A stretch of DNA of 32,690 nucleotides from Pseudomonadota bacterium (GTDB lineage Bacteria > Pseudomonadota > Alphaproteobacteria > Paracaedibacterales > CAITNM01), in the NCBI GenBank assembly GCA_018062345.1, contig JAGOSL010000013.1:1-32690 (forward strand), in the 5' to 3' direction. Shown in pieces: positions 27,003-32,690 of the stretch; positions within the stretch are counted from its first letter, which is position 1; the number at the start of each line of letters is the position of its first letter. The translations under genes and the position numbers were made by a program. The notes below the pieces were generated by a model. The model saw only the letters and a program-made list of their open reading frames with translations, had not been told where the DNA came from and did not search any database.

Positions 27003-27722
27003 TTAAAGATTCAACGCTTTTTTTTGCAGCTCAAAGAGTTGAGATGTACCTTTTTGAGCGAACATAAGCATAGCTGCAAGCTGCTGTTGATCAAAAGGAT
27101 CCTTTTCAGCGCAGGCTTGCACTTCTATAATTTTTCCACTTGCTGTTAAAACAAAATTTGCATCTACTTCGGCTGAGGAATCTTCAACATAATTCAAATC
27201 AAGCAAGGCTTCCTTTTGATAAATACCACAAGAAATAGCGGCCACTTGGTCTGTAAAAGGAATAGACGAAATCTGTTTTTTGTTCACTAATCTCTGCATT
27301 GCCTGATAAAGAGCCACATATGCCCCGGTAATGCTTGCTGTGCGTGTGCCACCATCTGCCTGCAAAACATCACAATCAATTTTAACTTGTCTTTCGCCTA
27401 AGGCCTTTAGATCGACTATAGCCCGAAGACTTCGCCCAATGAGCCGCTGAATTTCTTGTGTACGACCAGATTGCTTACCTTTTGATGCTTCACGATCCAT
27501 ACGGTCTTGAGTAGAGCAAGGAAGCATGCCATATTCAGCAGTGATCCAGCCAGTTTTTGTATTTTTTAAAAAATGGGGAACTTTTTCTTCAACTGTTGCA
27601 GTGCATAATACGTGGGTATCGCCAAATTTTACAAAACAAGACCCATGGGCAAATTTTGCAAAACCAGGCCCTAAAAAAACGGGGCGAAGATCATCAGAAT
27701 TTCGTTTATCAATGCGCGGCAT
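27003..27722 (-). CDS. rph: Ribonuclease PH
   Basis: Phosphate-dependent exoribonuclease that trims tRNA 3' ends. The 239-residue protein has the usual length and the motifs RKNSDDLRP-like start (RNSDDLRPV), the phosphate-binding [10 protein letters not shown] at about 120-129 and the catalytic [17 protein letters not shown] near 176-192. The CCA ends are encoded in these tRNAs, consistent with a trimming route. No ribosome site is clear: a TTGCGG/TAAATA promoter-like pair ends only 9 bases before the ATG, which hints at a leaderless start. In many alphaproteobacteria rph lies beside hrcA or rdgB; neither is here. Confidence 0.97.
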   Translation of the reverse strand: MPRIDKRNSDDLRPVFLGPGFAKFAHGSCFVKFGDTHVLCTATVEEKVPHFLKNTKTGWITAEYGMLPCSTQDRMDREASKGKQSGRTQEIQRLIGRSLRAIVDLKALGERQVKIDCDVLQADGGTRTASITGAYVALYQAMQRLVNKKQISSIPFTDQVAAISCGIYQKEALLDLNYVEDSSAEVDANFVLTASGKIIEVQACAEKDPFDQQQLAAMLMFAQKGTSQLFELQKKALNL

Positions 27723-27774
27723 AATATCTATATTTAAATTTTTCCCAGATTACCCGCAAAAGGGAAATATTAGA

Positions 27775-27810
27775 ATAGAAAAGTGCTTGCCTTCAAAAGG
27801 GCAAGCACTT
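27775..27810 (-). terminator. Rho-independent terminator after the secreted repeat protein
   Basis: On the minus strand AAGTGCTTGCC (27810-27800) pairs perfectly with GGCAAGCACTT (27791-27781), an 11-bp stem with an 8-base loop, followed by TTTTC. It lies about 85 bases after the stop of the 402-residue protein gene and just before the rph start region. Confidence 0.85.
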
Positions 27811-27894
27811 CATAAATATCACGGTTAGAGTTTTTATCTTTCTGCACCATCATTCGGTTATTCTAGCACGCAAGCAAACTCTACTGCCGATATT

Positions 27895-29103
27895 CTATTC
27901 AGCAACCGATTCTTCTTTTTCTTCCTTTACTTCTGTGGAAGCAATAACAGAAGATTCAAGGAGATTAACTTCTGGGCCATCTTGCGTATGCTCTACAATA
28001 ATTGCACCATCGGCATTCGGCTTAACTGCAGAGTTTTTGGGATCAACTACAATTATTTCCGCTGGAATCTTTCGAGTGTTGAAAAGAGCTCCTTCTTTTA
28101 TAGTTTTTTCAAGATCGACTGCGCTTTCTTTGTTAAAATAAAGAACTGCGTAAGGGTCTTCATTACTACTTTCGACAACAACAGCGCTACTTACGGGAGC
28201 ACTTTTTTCTGCAGCAAGCACTTCTTGATGATAAAGAAGAGCAGCATTTTCCTGCTCAACCTGTCTGATTCTAGCTTCTGCTCTAGCTAGCCTCTTTGCT
28301 TCTCCCTCAGCTTTTAACTGCTCAATAACCGCTTCTTTTTCAGCTCCACCAGCTTTCATCGCTGCAATTTGCTCTGGAGTTAATTTGGTCTTTTTGCTTA
28401 CTTTTTGTTTTTTAATAGGCGCTGCCACCTGTTGTATTACTGCTTGCTCAGCTAGCATTTCTTCTGCAGCTACCTCTTGAGAAACAATTTCTTCCATTTC
28501 ATTCAAAGATTTTCCTTCTAGTTCTTCCTCAGAAAAAGGCATAACTTCTTCCTGCTGTACAATTGCCTGTTGTTTCTTTTGCTCGGCTCTTGCTGCACTA
28601 GCAGCTCTCAATTCTAGAATTTGCTCTGGGGTTAATTTTGCTTTTTTAACTTTTGGCTTTTTTACTGACACACTTGCTATTGCTTGTTGTTCTACTTCTC
28701 GCTCTGCAAGTTTTTCTTCTAAAGCTTGGTTGACCCTTTCTTCTGCAGAAAGTGTTGGCATTGTATCATTAATCGTTTCAATATCAACAGGTTCGACAAC
28801 AACAGGACTAAGAACTTCGCTTTGGCTTTCCCCTGGAAACTGCAGCAATGGCTCATCAATTTTTGCTTTTTCGTATGTTGGCCCCATAGCTGAATCTGCT
28901 AAAGAAACCGGCAGACCACTCTGGTTTTCATACAAATCAACTACAGAGTCAGGATCTATTCCTTGCGCACCAGAATCAAAGTTTCTTTCGTATTGTTGTG
29001 CATTAACTAATTGTAGTGGGCTCACATCAGCTGCAAAAAGAGAATAACCAGTCATCAGGGCTGTTGCAGCACCAAGAAACAATGAATATTTTAATATTTT
29101 CAT
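27895..29103 (-). CDS. Secreted Glu/Lys/Ala-rich protein with an internal duplication, unknown function
   Basis: Not recognised. A 402-residue protein with a signal peptide (MKILKYSLFLGAATAL..., likely cleaved near residue 25 in LFAA/D). The mature part is rich in Glu, Ala, Lys and Gln. Residues 129-170 and 214-254 are clearly related copies: each runs from EE-x-LAE through a Lys-rich stretch (KKPKVKKAK or KKQKVSKKTK) to KLTPEQI and an Ala-rich end. A helical charged stretch (255-300) and a more globular C-terminal part (310-390) follow. It may be a periplasmic or surface structural protein, but nothing shows a partner. GTAGG lies 8 bases before the ATG. It ends with a strong terminator and is divergent from rpoH, whose upstream region is very AT-rich. 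Confidence 0.75.
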   Translation of the reverse strand: MKILKYSLFLGAATALMTGYSLFAADVSPLQLVNAQQYERNFDSGAQGIDPDSVVDLYENQSGLPVSLADSAMGPTYEKAKIDEPLLQFPGESQSEVLSPVVVEPVDIETINDTMPTLSAEERVNQALEEKLAEREVEQQAIASVSVKKPKVKKAKLTPEQILELRAASAARAEQKKQQAIVQQEEVMPFSEEELEGKSLNEMEEIVSQEVAAEEMLAEQAVIQQVAAPIKKQKVSKKTKLTPEQIAAMKAGGAEKEAVIEQLKAEGEAKRLARAEARIRQVEQENAALLYHQEVLAAEKSAPVSSAVVVESSNEDPYAVLYFNKESAVDLEKTIKEGALFNTRKIPAEIIVVDPKNSAVKPNADGAIIVEHTQDGPEVNLLESSVIASTEVKEEKEESVAE

Positions 29104-29249
29104 AAATACCTACATGAAACTAATACCTAATATTTATTTTTAAATTAAAAATATTAAATAATAGTTAATTATATTTATATTTAAAAAATAGAAACAATAA
29201 AATTCAAATAAAAAAAATTTAGATGTTTTGAAATTATTAATAAAATATA

Positions 29250-29291
29250 AATTTCTTATTTGTAGTATATAATTTCTTATTTAGAATACAT
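29250..29291 (+). repeat. Two 21-base tandem repeats directly upstream of rpoH
   Basis: Unit one (29250-29270) and unit two (29271-29291) both start with AATTTCTTATTT and match at 17 of 21 positions; a partial third copy AATTTC runs into the rpoH ATG at 29298. A TATAAT (29268-29273) spans the junction and could be the -10 box, giving an RNA start near 29280. No ribosome site is present in the repeats. Confidence 0.75.
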
Positions 29292-29297
29292 AATTTC

Positions 29298-30122
29298 ATG
29301 AAAACAACCAAAATAGAGAATTATCTTACTCAGTTTCAAGAAGAAAAACTTATAGAAAACTGGCAAGAACATTATAAAATGAAAGAAGAAAAAGAGCTTT
29401 TATTTGCTTTTAAGCCATGGGTTTTAAGCGTTGTACGAAAGTATCGGCATTATGGCATTTTGCATGAAGATTTAACTCAAGAAGCATGGCTGGGGCTAAG
29501 TGTTGCCTTACATAAATATGATTCAAGTCGAGGTGTGCGTTTTTCAAGCTACGCAAGATGGTGGGTAAACGCTTATTGTCAGGATTATGTAATGCGTAAT
29601 TGGTCTATTGTAAGGGTTGGAACTACCACCACTCACAAAAAATTATTTTTTCAGCTACGTTATTTAAAGCGGGACTTAGAAAAAATTGAAACCCAATACT
29701 TTGAGCCCCAAATTGCTAACGCAATTGCAAAAGAGCTAAACACTTCAATAAATGAAGTGCAATCTATGTACGATAAAATCAGTCAAAAGGATAAATATTT
29801 AGACCAAGCAATAAACGCAGATCGTGAACTTACTTTCATTGATGTGCTAGCTGATGAAAGTGAATTGGTAGATTCTATTCTTATCCAAGAAGAGGAACAG
29901 AATTTTTACATAAGTACTTGTAAACGATTTCACGAATTCCTAAGTGAGCGAGAGCTAGATATTTTAGAAAAAAGACATATTAAAGACCCCTCTCAAACAC
30001 TAGAGGAACTTAGCATCTGCCATGGAATCACAAAAGAAAGAGTACGACAGATTGAAAAACATGCTATCAGAAAACTTAGAAAATCGCTTGTTTTCTCGAG
30101 CTTAAGACACATAAATCATTAA
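29298..30122 (+). CDS. rpoH: RNA polymerase heat-shock sigma factor RpoH (sigma-32)
   Basis: Directs RNA polymerase to heat-shock promoters. The 274-residue protein has sigma region 2 with DLTQEAWLGLSVALHKYD and the -10-recognition stretch RFSSYARWWV (81-90), the RpoH box HKKLFFQLRYLK near 113-124 that separates RpoH from RpoD, and region 4 with the helix-turn-helix LEELSICHGITKERVRQIE. It is about 15-25 residues shorter than typical RpoH, mainly at the N-terminus. The ATG lies after AT-rich tandem repeats with no ribosome site. The presence of RpoH fits dual heat-shock control beside the CIRCE element of dnaK. Confidence 0.95.
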   Translation: MKTTKIENYLTQFQEEKLIENWQEHYKMKEEKELLFAFKPWVLSVVRKYRHYGILHEDLTQEAWLGLSVALHKYDSSRGVRFSSYARWWVNAYCQDYVMRNWSIVRVGTTTTHKKLFFQLRYLKRDLEKIETQYFEPQIANAIAKELNTSINEVQSMYDKISQKDKYLDQAINADRELTFIDVLADESELVDSILIQEEEQNFYISTCKRFHEFLSERELDILEKRHIKDPSQTLEELSICHGITKERVRQIEKHAIRKLRKSLVFSSLRHINH

Positions 30123-30123
30123 G

Positions 30124-30150
30124 AATAAAAGGTATTAGGTGGGATACCTT
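30124..30150 (-). terminator. Possible terminator after tRNA-Cys
   Basis: On the minus strand AAGGTAT (30150-30144) pairs with ATACCTT (30135-30129) around 8 bases, followed by TTATTC. It lies about 70 bases beyond the tRNA-Cys 3' end and two bases past the rpoH stop. The T-run is short and it may serve both directions weakly. Confidence 0.4.
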
Positions 30151-30219
30151 CCATAATGAAACCCATGCTGGATTCATTAAGATTTTCTGAACTTTATTGA
30201 ATGTTCTAGGACTTAAAAT

Positions 30220-30293
30220 TGGAGGCCGGGACCGGAATCGAACCGACATTCAAGGATTTGCAATCCTCTGCATAACCATTCTGCCACCCGGCC
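30220..30293 (-). tRNA. tRNA-Cys (anticodon GCA)
   Basis: The reverse strand forms a cloverleaf with acceptor GGCCGGG, the anticodon loop TTGCAAA (anticodon GCA), T-loop TTCGATT and an encoded CCA (30222-30220). Its promoter was not clear: the nearest -10-like TATACT is more than 30 bases upstream. Confidence 0.96.
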
Positions 30294-30301
30294 ATTTGCC
30301 T

Positions 30302-30331
30302 TTGTCAAAGCACTGCCTTCACGAGTATAAT
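30302..30331 (+). promoter_or_regulatory. Promoter for the pcm-like–rhodanese–tolC operon
   Basis: TTGTCA (30302-30307), 18 bases and a perfect TATAAT (30326-30331) give a start near 30338, about 26 bases before the first ATG. The best-looking promoter of the window for a protein gene. Confidence 0.65.
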
Positions 30332-30363
30332 GATTACACGAAATTACAATTGAAGGTCAAGAG

Positions 30364-31032
30364 ATGCGTGTGCACCGTACCGATCCTATTCAAAATGCAA
30401 GGCAGAATATGGTGCTTGCACAGCTAAAAGCGAATGGTGTTGTTGACCCAGTAATTCTTAATGTATTCGAGACAGTTTCTCGAGAGTATTTCATTCCCGT
30501 TACCTCTTTATCAATCGCTTACAGTGACAGCCCAATCTATTGTGATATTTCTGGACGTTATCTTTTTGCCCCACAAATTCTTGGTCTTTTTCTGCAGCAC
30601 CTAAATTTAGCACCGAATGACAAAATTTTAGTGATAGGGGGAAACTATGGGTATACAGCGACAATACTATTTGAGATGAAGTGCAAAGCTTACATTGTTG
30701 AGTCTCACCCTGTTCTGGTAGCTAAATGTCGCGAAAAATTGAAGAAGTACAATGCAGTTGTACACAGCGGACCACTACAAGATGGACTGAACAAAAATGG
30801 ACCTTACAAAGCTGCCATTATTGAGATTGGATTAAGCACGATACCTGAATGCATTATTGACCAACTGCAGGAAGGTGGTAGAGTATCTATATGCCTGACA
30901 AATGATAAAATAGATTCTGCGAAAGCTTGTGTTTTTGAGAAAAAATCTGGAAATTTGATTGAGGTATTTACAATTGACACAAATATGCCAAGATGCACTG
31001 AATTTAGTGAACCGACTCGTTTTAAGTTTTAA
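30364..31032 (+). CDS. Protein-L-isoaspartate O-methyltransferase-like protein
   Basis: The 222-residue protein matches the PCMT family in outline: QNMVLAQLKANGVVDPVIL near 14-32, a VSREYFIP motif near 38-45, SDSPIY and a following AdoMet domain. PCMT repairs isoaspartyl residues in aged proteins. Motif I is altered: IGGNYGY (91-97) replaces the canonical IGTGSGY. Alphaproteobacteria often have a divergent pcm copy upstream of tolC, which this resembles, and its repair activity is uncertain. The ATG has GAAGG 7 bases upstream. The rhodanese gene begins two bases after the stop. Confidence 0.82.
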   Translation: MRVHRTDPIQNARQNMVLAQLKANGVVDPVILNVFETVSREYFIPVTSLSIAYSDSPIYCDISGRYLFAPQILGLFLQHLNLAPNDKILVIGGNYGYTATILFEMKCKAYIVESHPVLVAKCREKLKKYNAVVHSGPLQDGLNKNGPYKAAIIEIGLSTIPECIIDQLQEGGRVSICLTNDKIDSAKACVFEKKSGNLIEVFTIDTNMPRCTEFSEPTRFKF

Positions 31033-31034
31033 CC

Positions 31035-31343
31035 ATGCAATCAATTTCAGTTCGCCAGCTACATGAACAATTAGAGGATTTCACGATTATTGATGTGCGT
31101 GAAAAATGGGAATGGGATATTGGCCATATTGCCAAAGCTTGTCATATTCCCCTGAAAGATTTTACAACCAAAAGCGAAGAGCTTGATCAAAATTCTTGCA
31201 TTGCTGTAGTATGCCACCATGGTGGAAGAAGCGCTAAGGCTGCGGCTTTTCTCTTGCAACAAGGATTCACTACTGTTTACAATGTGAGCGGGGGAATGGA
31301 TGCATGGAGTAAGGAAATTGATCCTTCGGTGCCTCTATATTAA
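31035..31343 (+). CDS. Rhodanese-like sulfurtransferase domain protein
   Basis: A single-domain rhodanese of 102 residues. It has the opening VREKWEWDIGHI (the rhodanese VRxxxE.xxGHI pattern) and the active-site loop with Cys60 in CHHGGRS, followed by AAAFLLQQGFTTVYNVSGGMDAW. The loop suggests binding of a persulfide and transfer of sulfur in the cytoplasm; the acceptor is unknown. It sits between the pcm-like gene (2-base gap) and tolC (11-base gap). Confidence 0.92.
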   Translation: MQSISVRQLHEQLEDFTIIDVREKWEWDIGHIAKACHIPLKDFTTKSEELDQNSCIAVVCHHGGRSAKAAAFLLQQGFTTVYNVSGGMDAWSKEIDPSVPLY

Positions 31344-31354
31344 ATCGGGTAATC

Positions 31355-32690
31355 ATGAAATTTCGTATTGTTTTTTTAGCCACTGCATTGACCTTGGGAT
31401 CATCTTACGGTGTTAACGTAAGAGACGCACTTGTTTCAGCTTATCAAAATAACCAAGAACTATTGGTGGCACGCCAATCAGTGCTTGCCATACATGAACG
31501 AATTGTTCAGGCAAAAGGTGGATTTAGACCAAAGATTGATGCCCAAGCAACCCGATCTATTAGGAAAAGTAAAACAGACAGAGGCGCTGGCAGCACAACG
31601 TTCAATGGTCTAGATAAGAATCGCGGGGGAAGTATCTCTGTATCGCAAAACCTTTTTAAAGGATTTTCTGATATGGCAAAAGTTTCTCAGACCGAACATG
31701 AAATTATGAGTCAGTGGGCTCAATTAAAAGACAAGGAACAAGACACTTTCATAAAGGTTATTAGGGCTTACCTTGATATGTATGCAAAATACGCCAGTGT
31801 TGAGGTATATAAGGCTAACCTGAAATTCATGCAAAAAAGTTATGAAGCGGCAAAACTAAAACGAGAAGCTGGTGAAGAAACAATCACTCAAGAGTCTTTA
31901 GCTGAGGCAAAATATGTTGAGGCACAATCTAAACTGCAAAGTGGATTTGCAGAATTAGAAGGAGCAAAAGCAACATTTGAACAACTAACAGGACTTACAG
32001 CGCCTGAGCAAGTTGATGCACCAAAAGATCTTCTTGATACACCAGAATCCATGGAAATTTTGCAAGAAGTGGCTTTAAATGAAAACCCTAAAATCAAGCA
32101 AGCTGTTGAGGAAATTGCATCTGCAAAGCAAGGCAAGCGGGCTGTTACAGGTCAGCTTTTACCTTCTGTTGATATAAAGGCAACGACAAGCCAAACCTTT
32201 AACAAAAACAAAACAAACGTTCAAAACATTGATGCAACACAAAGACCAACAGAAAATCAAAAAGAAGACACAGTTACTTTAAGTATAAGCATGCCTTTAT
32301 ATGATGCTGGTATTATTCGTTCTCAACGCCGCGAAGCTAAAGAAACTGTGGTAGCAAAGCGTATTAATTTTGAAAAAGTTCGCCAAGATATTATTCAGAA
32401 TTGCAAGCAAGCATATAAAGCTTTCATGGCAACAAAGCACAACATGGAAAATTCTTCGAAACAAGTAAAAGCACAAGAGATGGCTGTTAATGGCGTTACG
32501 CAAGAAATGCAGGTCGGATCAAAAATATTGGTTGATGTATTAAATGCCCAAGCTCAGCTTTTACAAGCCAAGCTTGAGCAAATTAACACAATTCAACAGT
32601 ACTACTTTTATTTGTACCAAATGCTTTCCCTACAGGAAAAGCTAACCGCAGAAGGGCTGCAGCTTCCTGTTGAAGTTTTCCATGCTGCAC
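31355..32690 (+). CDS. tolC: TolC-family outer-membrane efflux protein (3' end cut by window edge)
   Basis: Outer-membrane channel for type I secretion and drug efflux. The frame is open from ATG at 31355 to the window end, 445 codons, so only a few tens of residues may be missing. A signal peptide (MKFRIVFLATALTLGSSYG) leads into the OEP domain: VRDALVSAYQNNQELLVARQSV, the beta-barrel stretch GSISVSQNLFKGFSD, long coiled-coil helices, and the second repeat with LSISMPLYDAGIIRSQRREAKE and VGSKILVDVLNAQAQLL. The two-fold internal repeat is the TolC hallmark. No adapter or ABC transporter gene is in the window. Confidence 0.95.
   Translation, partial: MKFRIVFLATALTLGSSYGVNVRDALVSAYQNNQELLVARQSVLAIHERIVQAKGGFRPKIDAQATRSIRKSKTDRGAGSTTFNGLDKNRGGSISVSQNLFKGFSDMAKVSQTEHEIMSQWAQLKDKEQDTFIKVIRAYLDMYAKYASVEVYKANLKFMQKSYEAAKLKREAGEETITQESLAEAKYVEAQSKLQSGFAELEGAKATFEQLTGLTAPEQVDAPKDLLDTPESMEILQEVALNENPKIKQAVEEIASAKQGKRAVTGQLLPSVDIKATTSQTFNKNKTNVQNIDATQRPTENQKEDTVTLSISMPLYDAGIIRSQRREAKETVVAKRINFEKVRQDIIQNCKQAYKAFMATKHNMENSSKQVKAQEMAVNGVTQEMQVGSKILVDVLNAQAQLLQAKLEQINTIQQYYFYLYQMLSLQEKLTAEGLQLPVEVFHAA

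Noticed and set aside
27731-27759. TTGCGG/TAAATA promoter for rph as an annotated feature
   Set aside because: The box ends only 9 bases before the ATG, so it would give a leaderless mRNA; kept only as a remark.
31431-31613. Short plus-strand frame at the start of tolC
   Set aside because: It is in another frame within the tolC signal and first helix region. The true tolC frame stays open from 31355 to the window end.

Overview
The window is about 32.7 kb of AT-rich bacterial chromosome. Gene content and order point to an alphaproteobacterium: tRNA-Gly–tuf, mreBCD–mrdA–rodA, obgE–rpmA–rplU, an Rsm22-family protein, RpoH, and a pcm-like–rhodanese–tolC operon. The low G+C, the BrnQ amino-acid carrier, PhaC, a small flagellar export cluster and several unplaced secreted proteins suggest a host-associated lineage, perhaps Holosporales or Rickettsiales-like. 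That placement is inference from style; no marker gene was compared. All five tRNAs encode their own CCA end.

Layout. (1) 1-2400, minus strand: start of tuf, tRNA-Gly(TCC) and dnaK. The dnaK promoter overlaps a degenerate CIRCE (HrcA) operator. (2) 2500-5720, plus: a phosphoethanolamine-transferase-like membrane sulfatase, pgsA and an MprF-type flippase domain, which together form an envelope-lipid group. (3) 5736-8464: tRNA-Gly(GCC), a small secreted coiled-coil protein, tRNA-Leu(TAA) and the PHA synthase phaC. (4) 8465-9045: the only long gene-poor gap, holding what looks like a decayed transposase fragment. (5) 9046-16170, plus: brnQ, then the rod-shape operon mreB-mreC-mreD-mrdA-rodA with overlapping genes, ending in a SAM methyltransferase-like gene. 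(6) 16214-17871, minus: rplU-rpmA, a terminator, then obgE. (7) 17993-20112, plus: fliQ-fliR-flhB, overlapping. (8) 20287-21747: a secreted His-rich protein and the Rsm22/METTL17-like protein with four putative Fe-S cysteines. (9) 21728-25736, minus: a CPA2 antiporter, rnhB, rlmB and lpd, tightly packed. (10) 25986-27722: peroxiredoxin, tRNA-Leu(GAG), hfq and rph. (11) 27895-30122: a secreted repeat protein and rpoH. (12) 30220-32690: tRNA-Cys, then the pcm-like–rhodanese–tolC operon, with tolC cut by the window end.

Most of the window is conserved housekeeping. I found no CRISPR array, intact insertion sequence, prophage or toxin system, and no convincing new multi-gene system. The points most worth checking are the CIRCE-like operator, the His-rich and repeat-bearing secreted proteins, the tandem repeat in front of rpoH, the lipase-box change in PhaC, and the transposase relic. 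Heat-shock control may have two arms here: HrcA/CIRCE on dnaK, and RpoH encoded in the same window.
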